Source: Gimesia sp. (lineage in GTDB: Bacteria > Planctomycetota > Planctomycetia > Planctomycetales > Planctomycetaceae). From it: 64,000 nucleotides of DNA. This document shows, piece by piece, positions 55,309 to 64,000 of the stretch. The position numbers were made by a program, and so were the translations under genes. Within the stretch, counting starts at the first letter, position 1. Every line of letters starts with the position of its first letter. The notes beneath the pieces are model-generated. The model was not told where the DNA came from. It searched no databases and saw only the letters and a program-made list of their open reading frames with translations. The DNA lies in the NCBI GenBank assembly GCA_002706765.1, contig PAJV01000055.1, positions 1-64,000 of the forward strand, given 5' to 3'.

Positions 55309-55887
55309 ATGACCAGGTTCATTATCCAGTCGGGAAAGTACAAGGGGAAAACCCTGAAGCTGCCAGAAAGAAACATCACCATCGGGAGAGAACTCGACTG
55401 TGATGTCCGCGTGACAGACCCTGATGTCAGCCGCCGGCATTGTGAACTCCACATCCGTGAGGGACAGCTCTTTGTCGTCGACTTGAACAGCCAGAATGGT
55501 ACTTTCATCAACGGCAAGCCCGTACAGACGGAAAGCCCGCTTCACCCCGGTGACCAGTTACGGGTCGGCCCGATGCTGTTTGAACTGGCAGGTGCACGTA
55601 AAGCAATTGCCAAACCGACTAATCTCAACACTGATAAATCAGCCCCCCTGTCGGATGATGAAATCTCAACCTGGCTTTCCGAAGAAGCTGAAGAAACAGA
55701 AACCTCATCCGGTGATACAACCATAATTCACGCTTCACAGTTGCCTCCCCCCGAAACGGCAGCGGCAAAACCGGCTGTCACTGCTAACCTGAAAAAAAAC
55801 AAATTCCACTCCGTGGCCGAAGAAGCTGCCGAGATTATCAGAAAACACCGGGAACGGATCGTCCGGGAGCAGCAGGAACAGCAATGA
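55309..55887 (+). CDS. FHA-domain protein
   Basis: The 192-residue protein has an N-terminal FHA domain, about residues 1-95, with the phosphothreonine-binding residues in ITIGRELDCDV, VSRRHCEL and NSQNGTFING. FHA domains read Ser/Thr kinase phosphorylation. The rest is a flexible acidic linker (EEAEETETSSGDT) and a C-terminal helix rich in Glu, Arg and Gln (EEAAEIIRKHRERIVREQQEQQ in parts) that may form a coiled coil. No signal peptide is present. No Ser/Thr kinase lies nearby. It sits between the receiver gene and rsmD in the same orientation. Confidence 0.88.
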   Translation: MTRFIIQSGKYKGKTLKLPERNITIGRELDCDVRVTDPDVSRRHCELHIREGQLFVVDLNSQNGTFINGKPVQTESPLHPGDQLRVGPMLFELAGARKAIAKPTNLNTDKSAPLSDDEISTWLSEEAEETETSSGDTTIIHASQLPPPETAAAKPAVTANLKKNKFHSVAEEAAEIIRKHRERIVREQQEQQ

Positions 55888-55995
55888 TCCTTCTCATTCC
55901 TGATCACCCTCTATACAATCGCCTGAGATAAGCAAATTAATTACTCGTGTGCACCCGAATCTGGTACACACACGTTCTATTGAAATGGCATTGAA

Positions 55996-56604
55996 GTGCG
56001 AATAATTGCAGGCAAATATCGTCGTCGGAAACTGCATTCGAACCCCGGACAGACCACCCGCCCCATTACCGACTTTGTCAAAGAGGTCCTCTTTGAATGG
56101 CTGGGGGACACCGTGAAAGACAAACGTGTGGCCGATATCTATGCAGGGACAGGCTCACTCGGGCTGGAAGCTCTCAGCAGAGGGGCCGCTACGGTGGTCT
56201 TCATCGAACAGGACCACAAAGCACACGAACTGCTCAGACGCAATGTGGAGAGCATCGGCGCGGAAGAGACGACGCTCTGCTGGAAAACCAATGCATTACT
56301 CTCCTCCTTTCGGCCCAAAAATGTGCCCGATTTTGTGCCTTTCAGCCTGATCTTTTTAGATCCGCCTTACAAAATGATTGATGACCTCAAACCAGGCTCG
56401 CGTCTATATATTTCCATGGAACGCCTGGCCAAGGAAAAGGTCTCCTCCGCAGATTGTCATCTACTGCTCCGCACGCCCCGGGACGCCGAGTTCGTATGTC
56501 CTCCCGTCTGGGAACGCTACGAACTGCTGCAGAAGTCCAGCATGGATATCCACTTCATGAAAAAACGGGGAATCGGATCATCCGAGGAACTGCCCGCTCA
56601 GTAA
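55996..56604 (+). CDS. rsmD: 16S rRNA (guanine(966)-N2)-methyltransferase
   Basis: The 202-residue SAM-dependent enzyme methylates G966 of 16S rRNA in the small subunit. The N terminus MRIIAGKYRRRKL is typical, as are TRPITDFVKEVLFEWL, the SAM-binding DIYAGTGSLGLEALSRGA and VVFIEQD, and the catalytic LDPPYK motif at about residue 120. The start is GTG 55996, which gives the standard N terminus. It follows the FHA gene after 108 bp, with no coaD nearby, unlike many bacteria. Confidence 0.93.
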   Translation: MRIIAGKYRRRKLHSNPGQTTRPITDFVKEVLFEWLGDTVKDKRVADIYAGTGSLGLEALSRGAATVVFIEQDHKAHELLRRNVESIGAEETTLCWKTNALLSSFRPKNVPDFVPFSLIFLDPPYKMIDDLKPGSRLYISMERLAKEKVSSADCHLLLRTPRDAEFVCPPVWERYELLQKSSMDIHFMKKRGIGSSEELPAQ

Positions 56605-56740
56605 GGCTGAAGCACGTCACAATGAAGCACCGCCTCCACGCACGGACAGACGCGGTCCGAATGCCCAGGAGACGTGGTGTAAATCGGGAACACAGACGGA
56701 ATCAACGCGGTACGTCACATGATGACCGCAGAGAAAATTC

Positions 56741-59611
56741 TCAGGTTTCCAGGGATCGTTCCGACTGTGATCGCTTGACCGCATGCGACAGATGAGGCTT
56801 GGTCTCTTTCCCATCCTGCAGCACGGGCGCATTCTCTGCCTGTTCCCGTTCTTTCTTGAGTGAGGAGACAATCAGTGACCCGAGAGGCCCTGCCAGCAAT
56901 GCCGGGAGAAAAATGATGTCTGCCAGCAAGGCTGCAACGATCAATGCACACATCAGAACGCCGAAGCGACTGACCAGCAGCAGTTCAGCCGGATACAGCA
57001 TCGCCAGGCTGATGCCCACCGCGGCGCTGGTCTGCCACATCGCAGGCCCACAATGGCCGAGGGCGGCAGCGACGGCTTCGCCTTTCGTTTTCCCCTCCTG
57101 AATACCGATCTTGAACCACGTCAACAGGTGCAGTGTTCCATCCACCGCGATTCCCAATGCGACCGAAGCGGTAATCATCGTCCCGATGTCCACAGAGATC
57201 CGCATCCAGGATAAGAGTCCGAAGACCACACCAATCGGCATCAGGTTCGGCAACATGGTAATCAGGCCGCCCAGCGTGCTGCGCAGCAGGATCATCATCA
57301 CAACCGCAATAACGGCAAACGCCAGGCCGAAGCTTTTGATCAGGCTTTCCAGAACCGCCTGTTGTGTTCTTAAAAACAGCGGGATTGTGCCCGTCACCAG
57401 ATGCGTGGTCCCGGCGTGATCGCGCAGGACCGATTGTGTGGCCTGATTCAGATCGCGAGTCAGATCTGCGTAATCCAGGTCGGTCATAATCGCCACCTGG
57501 GCGGTGATGCGCCAGAGTTCATCCCCTTTTTCCACGACGACAGAACGCGTGCCGTGATCGGTTTCCTGTTCCATCTCCACCGTGTTATCTGCGATAAACA
57601 GAAACGATTTGACGGTTCCGTCCTGCAGTGACTCCTTCACACGCCGTTCTGTTTCATTGACGCGTTTCGCATTCCGCAGTTTCTGGAAGGTACTGGCATC
57701 TGGTGGCAGCGGCTCGGAAACAGGACGAAAATCGGCCAGGGAGATTGAGCCACTGATTTCAGGATGCTCAGCAATTTTGTGTTCGATCTGGCGGACAAGT
57801 TCCACCCGTTCGACGAAGTTCATTTTTTTCTGGGCCGCTTCATCGAAGCAGATCACCGTATCAACGGGCGTAATCCCCGAAAGGTTTTCTTCCAGGAACA
57901 GGTAATCCTGAATGACGCGGGACGAATCCGGGAAGTAGCGGATCACTTTCGTTTCGGTTCGAAACCATTTGAAGCCGTAACAGGAAACCACAAAAATGAT
58001 CAGGCAGCTCACCGAAACCAGCATTTGATGATGGGACAGTATCTCTCCAAACTTATGCCAGTGCCTGACGTCAATCTCAGAGGCTTTCGGAGGCTTGGCG
58101 GGCCATAACTGCAGCAGGGCAGGCAAACCATACAGCACCATCAGCAGTGAGATCACACAGCCAATCGATGCATACAGTCCAAAATCACGCACGGGCGACA
58201 AAGGACTGGTCATCAGCGAAGCCAGGCCAATCGCCGTGGTCAGGCTGGCCATCACACAGGGGGCTCTTGCCATTTCTACTGCCTTGGTGACAGCGGTTTT
58301 CATATCGACGTGTGCCGCGTGCTTCCAGTAATTCGCCACATGAATCGAGCCCGAGAGCGTCAGCACCGTCAACAGGGTCGGCATAACGACCAGCACCATA
58401 TTCATGGTGCCCCCCGTCAAAGGCACAACCGACACAGCGACAAAGGTGGTATAGTAGGAGACCAGCAGAACCAGACAGGCCAGACGCACGCTTTTCAGCA
58501 TCAGGAATGCCAGCAGGATTCCGATCAGACCGGAAAACAAAGTGACCGAACGTCGATGGAACTGCCAGATGGGATACGCAGTATTCCAGGATGACTCTTT
58601 CACCATCTCGTTCAACGCAGCCCCGGCAACAGGTCGGCCCCCCAGGTGCAGGTTTTCTTCCGGGATTCCGGCTTCGACAGCAGCCATCTTCACAGCAGCC
58701 ACGGCGGCAGCATGATCGGCATCACCCGTATCGGACAGTTCGACGGCGATGGCAATCGGAGTTCCGACCGCGAAAAAACAGTCTTTGATCAGTGTCGGCT
58801 CGGACTCGGGGGTGTCGTTCCCTTCCTGTTTCTCGGCGACTGAAGTTCCCGGCACGATCTCCGGTCGCTTCAGGGACAACGCCAGTTGTTTGATCTGCCT
58901 GGTCAGTTCAGCACCAGGCTGCATCCGCGGCCAGATCAGTTGAAAATCATGTGTCGGGATCGCCGCCACCAGGGCTTCAAAATCCACCTGGTCTGCGTCG
59001 TCTTCTGATACCGCATCAGCGGGTTCCCTACCCTGGGTTTCATCAACAATTTCCACCCACTCTTTGAAAGCAGGTTTGACAGTCAGTTCCACCCCCAGTT
59101 CCTGCTTTGCCTTGGAAACCAGCTCCTGGATGGTCTGTTCCTGTCGTTTACGGCCGGCATCGGTTAACTGCACCTTCAGCATGCCTGTGCCAACCAGAAC
59201 CCCCTTCAGACGCTCCTGCGCCTCTTCGGGCTCAATATGGTAATCCACCATTCTCTGAATGGCATCCTGGGGCGTAAACACTTCCTTGATATAAGGCGAG
59301 CCACCACGGCGCACGCCTTCTGCATCAGGAGTGCCCATCAACGCCAGTTTCAAACGCTCCGCGCGTAGATCGGACAGCGAACTGCCATCCCAGGAAAGCA
59401 ACAGGCGATCTTCGATACCGAAACTGTGGCGATGCCACGACAGAACTTTGGACTGGGGATCGTCCGGGGGCAGCCAGTTCTCGACATTATTTTCCTGCCG
59501 GATCTCACGCAGTACTCCAAAGAGGAGCGGAGTGACGAAGACCATCAAAACGACTACCCACAATGACAGACTATGTCCCCATGGATCGCGCTTTTCAAAA
59601 AACGAAGCCAT
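56741..59611 (-). CDS. MMPL/RND superfamily membrane transporter
   Basis: The 956-residue protein has two repeats of one helix, a large extracytoplasmic domain and five helices, as in MMPL, HpnN and sterol-sensing-like RND proteins. The first loop holds NVENWLPPDDPQSKVLSWHRHSFG, and acidic-residue motifs such as SSDxxH-like patterns are replaced by YASIGCVISLLMVLYGLPALLQLWP in TM regions. The second half has ISVDIGTMITASVALGIAVDGTLHLLTWF, with the aspartate expected for proton relay. It probably moves lipids or hydrophobic solutes using the proton gradient. A cytosolic tail rich in Lys/Glu ends the protein. Confidence 0.87.
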   Translation of the reverse strand: MASFFEKRDPWGHSLSLWVVVLMVFVTPLLFGVLREIRQENNVENWLPPDDPQSKVLSWHRHSFGIEDRLLLSWDGSSLSDLRAERLKLALMGTPDAEGVRRGGSPYIKEVFTPQDAIQRMVDYHIEPEEAQERLKGVLVGTGMLKVQLTDAGRKRQEQTIQELVSKAKQELGVELTVKPAFKEWVEIVDETQGREPADAVSEDDADQVDFEALVAAIPTHDFQLIWPRMQPGAELTRQIKQLALSLKRPEIVPGTSVAEKQEGNDTPESEPTLIKDCFFAVGTPIAIAVELSDTGDADHAAAVAAVKMAAVEAGIPEENLHLGGRPVAGAALNEMVKESSWNTAYPIWQFHRRSVTLFSGLIGILLAFLMLKSVRLACLVLLVSYYTTFVAVSVVPLTGGTMNMVLVVMPTLLTVLTLSGSIHVANYWKHAAHVDMKTAVTKAVEMARAPCVMASLTTAIGLASLMTSPLSPVRDFGLYASIGCVISLLMVLYGLPALLQLWPAKPPKASEIDVRHWHKFGEILSHHQMLVSVSCLIIFVVSCYGFKWFRTETKVIRYFPDSSRVIQDYLFLEENLSGITPVDTVICFDEAAQKKMNFVERVELVRQIEHKIAEHPEISGSISLADFRPVSEPLPPDASTFQKLRNAKRVNETERRVKESLQDGTVKSFLFIADNTVEMEQETDHGTRSVVVEKGDELWRITAQVAIMTDLDYADLTRDLNQATQSVLRDHAGTTHLVTGTIPLFLRTQQAVLESLIKSFGLAFAVIAVVMMILLRSTLGGLITMLPNLMPIGVVFGLLSWMRISVDIGTMITASVALGIAVDGTLHLLTWFKIGIQEGKTKGEAVAAALGHCGPAMWQTSAAVGISLAMLYPAELLLVSRFGVLMCALIVAALLADIIFLPALLAGPLGSLIVSSLKKEREQAENAPVLQDGKETKPHLSHAVKRSQSERSLET

Positions 59612-60143
59612 TAATTAATCCAATAGCCACAGAGGCTTTATCTAATCTATGAATTTCAGCCCAGAAAGGCGGGAATCAAAATTCAAATAGAATATTGTTT
59701 GATTCAAAACTGCATTCCCATTGCACCCGACTTGAATGTGTTTCCGGAAATCGCCGGCACTTTTTCAAATCAGATTTCCTGAATTGTCACGGTTTCGCTA
59801 AATGAATCAATCTCGAAAGCACAAAAAAATGGAATTGCCCGCTTCGAATGCTGTAGCGTAATCGCTTTTTACGATCGCTCCATCCTGGTATTCTTCGTCG
59901 CCGTATCGGGTTGAACTTGTCGTATCACAGACAACATTTGTAATTGTGATAAAGATCATGCGCATGATAGCAGTTTTAAGGATTATAGCAGCAGGAATTT
60001 CTCTGTCCGCCCCCTGATCTTACCCAAAATATCTAAAAAAAGCGGCTCGAAGGCCGCTTTTGATATCAGGTACAACAAATTGTCATAGTAATACTGCCGG
60101 AACAACCTTTCGAAATGGACAAAATGGCACATCTGTCTGGCGG
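59612..60143. other. Intergenic region upstream of the MMPL gene
   Basis: About 530 bases with no gene. It holds the 14-bp perfect palindrome ATCATGCGCATGAT (59955-59968) and a terminator hairpin for the MBL gene. I see no clear promoter for the MMPL gene. Confidence 0.5.
60034..60062 (-). terminator. Terminator downstream of the MBL hydrolase gene
   Basis: On the minus strand AAAGCGGC and GCCGCTTT form an 8-bp stem with a 6-base loop followed by about seven T residues. It lies 82 bases after the MBL stop. Confidence 0.85.
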
Positions 60144-60944
60144 TTATTCTGCGGTATTGGGGTCGAATCCCTTCAGAAGTTCTTCGTCCCATTCATCCTG
60201 TAAAGGCCAGTCGACAGCACAGGTCCCGAAGTCGGCCATATGCAGATACGTATTCAAGCGATCAATGGTTGACTGCAGCAGTTCTTTTCTGTTCTGAAAA
60301 ATCGGTCCATGGCTGGGCAGCAGCCACCTGGCATCGCAATCGCGAATGCGTTCCAGCGACTTGATGAAGTCAGGAATATCCGATCCATGATGCGCGTCGA
60401 TGTGGCCCACACACCCGTCACGGTAGATGTTATCTCCGGAAAACAGCAGCTCGCCGAATCGGAATGCCAGCTGACCATCGGTGTGACCGGGAGTGTGCCA
60501 GACTTCCAACTTCACATCATCACCCAGGTCGATCACATCGCCTTCGTTCACTTCCAGATCGATTTTACACGCGGGCATATCGATGGAAATTCCCTGCGCA
60601 CTGATCTCTGCATAAGTACTGATACGATCCCCGACTTCCAGCAGCCGGGCCGCACTGGGATGTGCCACCACCTGGGCTGAGGGCAGCAATTCTTTTGCGC
60701 GGCTCAATCCCTGGATATGGTCGACGTCAGCATGTGTGGCAATCAGATATTTGCAGTTGGCCAGCGGAAAATCCATCTGGCGGATCATCTCGATGATTTC
60801 ACCAACCGTGTCCTCATAGCCGATGTCAATCAGCAGCCATTCGTTCTGGTCGTTGAAAACGAGATAAACACAACATCCCAAACGCTGTCTGGCCTGATAG
60901 TTGATTTCAATAACGTGTGGAAATACTTCGCGGCGGGGTAACAT
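60144..60944 (-). CDS. MBL-fold metallo-hydrolase
   Basis: The 266-residue protein has the zinc motif [11 protein letters not shown] near residue 69, the third histidine in [12 protein letters not shown] near 152, the bridging aspartate in [12 protein letters not shown] near 167 and the last histidine in LLPSHGP near 210. The first position of HxHxDH is aligned as HADVDH, which is normal. It resembles glyoxalase II-like or general thioester/lactone hydrolases; the substrate is unknown. No signal peptide is present. The ATG has GAGGAG nine bases upstream. Confidence 0.88.
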   Translation of the reverse strand: MLPRREVFPHVIEINYQARQRLGCCVYLVFNDQNEWLLIDIGYEDTVGEIIEMIRQMDFPLANCKYLIATHADVDHIQGLSRAKELLPSAQVVAHPSAARLLEVGDRISTYAEISAQGISIDMPACKIDLEVNEGDVIDLGDDVKLEVWHTPGHTDGQLAFRFGELLFSGDNIYRDGCVGHIDAHHGSDIPDFIKSLERIRDCDARWLLPSHGPIFQNRKELLQSTIDRLNTYLHMADFGTCAVDWPLQDEWDEELLKGFDPNTAE

Positions 60945-61188
60945 ACCCGTAAGCTCCTCGTGGTCTAAGCGCAGATACTGGTTTCATCGATCCAGACAGG
61001 AAATGACTGGTTGAGAGATCTCGAGTGGGAAAGCATGCTCAAACGTGAAGTGTTTCAAGAAGACTGCCCCCCTGTCGAATCTCGCTACGCAGGTCATTCT
61101 ATGCAGGCTTATACACTGAAACAACCATTATCAAAGCAGATGTGGCCGTATTCACACCGATTTTTCAAGAAACGATGCCCCGCCGCGC

Positions 61189-62568
61189 TCAACCACCAGT
61201 CTGACCGGTCTCCGACTCTTCAGGCTTCCAGTAGGCAGGCAGACCCTGTTTCGTCTCAAGCAGGATTTCCCGAATCGCCCGTCGATCTGCCTCACTTAAA
61301 TGGGCATATTCACTGCTTTGATCCTTGCCGGAGAGAATTTCCCACAGCCGACGATACACCACATCCAGTACCGGTCGTGGCAGTTGTTCGAACGATTCGG
61401 AATAGATCAGGTAACTGCAGGGATACTGAAACAGCCGGCGTTTCAGATCAAAATCCCGCAATGATCGCCCCTGACTGTCCCTGGGACCGAGTTGGGTAAA
61501 CTCCGATTCAAATCGGGACGTGCCCTGAATCTGACCTTTCAGCTGCAGTTCGTCAACAAACAGCATGTAGTCCACAAGTCGATTCGCGGCACTCTCATAA
61601 CGACGTTTTGTACTGTCACTCTGAAAAGTCGCTTCACGTTCCAGCATCCGGTTCATCACCGTCGCATCCCGTTCGGTAATCCGACCTTCAATCTGTGCGC
61701 GGGTAATCAGGTTATGCATCTTTGTCTGATGTTCCAGCACCATCAATGACACAATATCACTGTGAGGCGTCAGGTACGCGCTGGTGTCAAACCACTTTTC
61801 CAGGTCAACTGCATTCGCCCCGGGTTCCCGATTCAGATTACGTGCGCTGTCCCCCTGGCGGAAAATCAGATTTCCCATGTGACGCATCTCACCATGTGTG
61901 CCCGTCACATACCAGCCGCCCCACCGCTCGGAAAAGGGACTGGAATGATCGCTGCGAAACGTCCCTTCCCGAAATACAGGCATCCCGTCCGGCCCGGGAT
62001 AAACCGAGCGCATGATGTGCCCGGGCACTCCCTGTGTCATCGACGAAGCATGGCACTGGGTACATTCAAATGTCTTGCGTACAAACGCAGGATGCGATGT
62101 CTGCGACTGGGACATGGTATAAAACACGGTCCCCAGCTTCGGATCACTGGCAGAAACTTCCAGCACGGATCCGCCTCGAACATACCCCACATACAGATCA
62201 TCATTAAAATACAGGGCGCGCGGCGACTGCGGATCGATATGCTTGACCTGCAGGCTCGTCTTGGAGAATACCAGCGTCTGTGAAGACACCGGAATCTTCA
62301 ACGCTTCCAGTACGGCAGGCAAATAACCGGCCCGGTTCTTTCGCTGGTATTCCAGCTCGATCTCACCTGCATCCAGCCGCTTCTGAAATCGGGAAATCAG
62401 GTTGTCGGGCTCTGCCTTGTTGTAGTTGATCGGTGCTTCTTCAAAACTGAGCTGGGCTGAACCCATCGAAGGCATAAGCAGGAAACACAACAACAGGCCC
62501 AAGGCAAAACCGGATTTTTGCCAGCTTCGGGAGTTACCGTTTATTTCTTCACAATGATCCATCGGCAT
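61189..62568 (-). CDS. Exported protein with a single CxxCH haem motif
   Basis: I do not recognise a named family. The 459-residue protein has a signal peptide, about residues 17-38 (GFALGLLLCFLLMPSMGSAQ). One covalent haem-binding motif, CTQCH, is at 169-173 after HPAFVRKTFE. Histidines and methionines after it (HIMRSVYPG, HGEMRHMGNL) could give the distal ligand. The second half is mainly helical and ends in a Glu/Thr-rich tail. Secreted or periplasmic cytochrome c is the natural guess; redox partner and substrate are unknown. An excellent promoter with an overlapping dyad precedes it. Confidence 0.75.
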   Translation of the reverse strand: MPMDHCEEINGNSRSWQKSGFALGLLLCFLLMPSMGSAQLSFEEAPINYNKAEPDNLISRFQKRLDAGEIELEYQRKNRAGYLPAVLEALKIPVSSQTLVFSKTSLQVKHIDPQSPRALYFNDDLYVGYVRGGSVLEVSASDPKLGTVFYTMSQSQTSHPAFVRKTFECTQCHASSMTQGVPGHIMRSVYPGPDGMPVFREGTFRSDHSSPFSERWGGWYVTGTHGEMRHMGNLIFRQGDSARNLNREPGANAVDLEKWFDTSAYLTPHSDIVSLMVLEHQTKMHNLITRAQIEGRITERDATVMNRMLEREATFQSDSTKRRYESAANRLVDYMLFVDELQLKGQIQGTSRFESEFTQLGPRDSQGRSLRDFDLKRRLFQYPCSYLIYSESFEQLPRPVLDVVYRRLWEILSGKDQSSEYAHLSEADRRAIREILLETKQGLPAYWKPEESETGQTGG

Positions 62569-62663
62569 GCTAATCTATTGACCAGAAGGCAGGAGCCTGT
62601 CATTGCTGCGGAAGACCAGTCAGCATGAACAGACTTGAAAAAGGGAGGCACAGAATCCATATC

Positions 62664-62705
62664 GGACATTTATGTCCATTTTAGTGACTACTTCAGAGCT
62701 GTCAA
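62664..62705 (-). promoter_or_regulatory. Promoter and operator-like dyad of the CxxCH protein gene
   Basis: On the minus strand TTGACA (62705-62700, perfect), a 16-base spacer and TAAAAT (62683-62678) form a strong promoter. GGACAT-N2-ATGTCC (62664-62677) directly follows the -10 and covers the start site, as a repressor site would. Confidence 0.55.
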
Positions 62706-62823
62706 CTCTCATTTCCATCAGAATAACCCACTGGAGACCAGGAAGCTACCGGAGTCCGTCGATTCCAGCAAAATCCCTCCTTGAGCCACAACGCACATCC
62801 CGGACGAACAGGAAACGAATTTC

Positions 62824-63573
62824 ATGCCCCAATCCCTTTGCCGCATTCAACTTACTCTGACAATTATTTTCCTGACCGGGCTGCTGGCTTGCCCCGTGTC
62901 CGCGTCTGCAGCGCCGCCGATTCGCATCCAGATGATCGGCGACTCCACCATGGCCACGTACAAGAATCCTCCCAAAGACCGACCGGACATGACGGGTTGG
63001 GGCCAGATCTTTGGTGAATACTTTACCGACGAGGTCATCATCCTGAACCGCGCCGCTTCCGGTCGCAGCTCCAGCAGTTTCATCCGGGAAGGACGCTGGA
63101 AAAAAGCGCTCAAGGAAAAACCGGATTACCTCTTCATTCAGTTTGGCCACAATGACTGCCCGGGAAAAGGGGACCGCGAAACCGATCCCGCCACCACCTA
63201 TCAGCAGTACCTGAAACAGTACATTGATGAAGCACGGGCCGCGAATATCAAACCGATCCTCGTCACCCCCATGACGCGCAGGCGCTTTGAAAACGGACAG
63301 ATCGTAACTATCCTCCGACCTTATGCAGACGCCATGCTCAAAGTCGGCAAAGAGCAGAACGTTCCCGTCATCGACCTGCACCAGAAAAGCGTCGCCCTGT
63401 TTAACCAGCTGGGAGATGCAGGCAGCAATGACTTCAGCCCCAGCAAATCCGATCGCACTCACTTCTCACGGATAGGGGCTCTCGAAATCGCCCGGCTGGT
63501 CGCAGAAGAAATTCCCGCCACGGTTCCCGAGTTGAAGCCTTATCTGAAACAACCCACGCCCAAAAAAGATTGA
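62824..63573 (+). CDS. Exported rhamnogalacturonan acetylesterase-like SGNH hydrolase (CE12 type)
   Basis: The 249-residue protein has a signal peptide ending near SASAAPP (residue 31). The CE12/SGNH blocks are all present: QMIGDSTMATY with nucleophile Ser41, NRAASGRSSSSF with the oxyanion glycine, FIQFGHNDCPGKG with the asparagine, and SKSDRTHFSRIGA with the Asp/His pair. It probably removes acetyl groups from pectic rhamnogalacturonan or similar polysaccharides outside the cytoplasm. The single-domain layout and length match the family. Neighbours give no clear polysaccharide locus. Confidence 0.9.
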   Translation: MPQSLCRIQLTLTIIFLTGLLACPVSASAAPPIRIQMIGDSTMATYKNPPKDRPDMTGWGQIFGEYFTDEVIILNRAASGRSSSSFIREGRWKKALKEKPDYLFIQFGHNDCPGKGDRETDPATTYQQYLKQYIDEARAANIKPILVTPMTRRRFENGQIVTILRPYADAMLKVGKEQNVPVIDLHQKSVALFNQLGDAGSNDFSPSKSDRTHFSRIGALEIARLVAEEIPATVPELKPYLKQPTPKKD

Positions 63574-63605
63574 GGCGTGAACCGGGCTCTGCTTCAGCAG
63601 CGATC

Positions 63606-64000
63606 TCACATGAAAGTGCATTTATCGCAGGGGGACACACTCAGCCGCGATACGGTAGCTTCTCTCAGTTTTCGATACTCGGGAGAGTTGTAAATTTCCA
63701 GCACATGCTGATCGTTCACATTGCCAATAGGATACTCAGCCTGTCCGTCGGCACAGCAATGCGCGACTTCACCTGTCGCGGTAATCGACAGCTCGAACCA
63801 GCGTTCACACCCCATGTTGGGGACTTCATTGACGGTCAGACCTTCAACCTGTCCTGTCCACGCCATCCGGGGGAATACACTCGATTTGAACAGCGGATAG
63901 TTGATTCCACACCACTCGACAAATTCCTGGTCTGCCTGGGTCCCATCTCCCACACGCGAGAGAACCACGGAAAAATAAACATCCCCGTCGGCAAACGTAT
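63606..64000 (-). CDS. Radical SAM protein, C-terminal SPASM part (5' end beyond window)
   Basis: The frame is open to the last base, so only the C-terminal part of about 131 residues is seen. It ends in a SPASM-type cysteine cluster: CERWFELSITATGEVAHCCADGQ, then YPIGNVNDQHVLEIYNSPEYRKLREA and the final CDKCTF. These bind auxiliary 4Fe-4S clusters in radical SAM enzymes that modify peptides or sugars. The SAM-binding CxxxCxxC motif would lie upstream outside the window. Its substrate cannot be told. Confidence 0.85.
   Translation of the reverse strand, partial: TFADGDVYFSVVLSRVGDGTQADQEFVEWCGINYPLFKSSVFPRMAWTGQVEGLTVNEVPNMGCERWFELSITATGEVAHCCADGQAEYPIGNVNDQHVLEIYNSPEYRKLREATVSRLSVSPCDKCTFM

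Noticed and set aside
61011..61499. 162-codon plus-strand frame
   Set aside because: Its second half is the antisense of the CxxCH protein gene and its start region has no coding signal.

Overview
The window looks like chromosomal DNA of a planctomycete, most likely a Gimesia-like member of the Planctomycetota. The inference rests on gene content: a very large Calx-beta/LVIVD/dockerin surface protein, a GH10-like family of the kind I recall from planctomycetes, ThuA, FG-GAP and Tat-exported Gfo/Idh proteins, DUF1571 and DUF1802 proteins, a lipid A gene set, and a mraZ gene with no division genes beside it. No species can be fixed from sequence alone. I see no insertion sequence, prophage, integrase, CRISPR array or rRNA. 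One tRNA, tRNA-Glu(UUC), is present.

Layout. 1-5.4 kb: the 3' part of a giant secreted repeat protein. 5.4-10.2 kb: alanine dehydrogenase (ald), nadC, a GT39-like membrane protein and a small well-initiated hypothetical gene. 10.5-12.6 kb: trpB and trpA without the other trp genes. 12.6-18.2 kb: a minus-strand block with a lipase-like hydrolase, a small membrane protein, an LPG-synthase-like flippase, a GT2 glycosyltransferase, a beta-CASP metallo-beta-lactamase protein and an ASCH protein. 18.4-22.6 kb: oligopeptidase A, a UDP-sugar dehydrogenase and a DUF1802 protein. 22.7-31.2 kb: an FG-GAP protein, TrkH, a ThuA protein, an SGNH hydrolase and a large esterase-like protein. 31.5-34.9 kb: purC, the GH10-like protein and a PrxQ-type peroxiredoxin. 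35-38.6 kb: the envelope block ompH, lpxC, lpxA and a Gfo/Idh oxidoreductase that overlaps lpxA. 39-47.2 kb: an SH3 protein, an MFS transporter, a Flp-pilin-like gene, an N-anchored hypothetical protein, a DUF1571 protein and a Tat-exported oxidoreductase. 48-52.6 kb: mraZ, mutY, a COG0523 GTPase and a DegT aminotransferase. 52.7-56.6 kb: tRNA-Glu, csrA, HU, a receiver/zinc-ribbon protein, an FHA protein and rsmD. 56.7-64 kb: an MMPL transporter, an MBL hydrolase, a single-CxxCH secreted protein, a CE12-like esterase and the 3' end of a radical SAM gene.

Functional themes are envelope building (lipid A, sugar nucleotides, glycosyltransferases, lipid flippase), secreted carbohydrate-active and repeat proteins, and a cluster of global regulators (csrA, HU, receiver, FHA). 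Several intergenic regions carry promoter-like elements overlapped by clean inverted repeats (ald, mraZ, the 45.8-kb oxidoreductase, the CxxCH protein), and these are the most testable new observations. The strongest is mraZ: two TGGG-N7-CCCA dyads lie 41 bp apart, one exactly inside the -35/-10 spacer of a promoter-like element. Other points of interest are a GH10-like protein lacking both catalytic glutamates, an esterase-fold protein lacking its nucleophile, and a receiver domain fused to a zinc ribbon. All calls come from reading the sequence; no database search was run.
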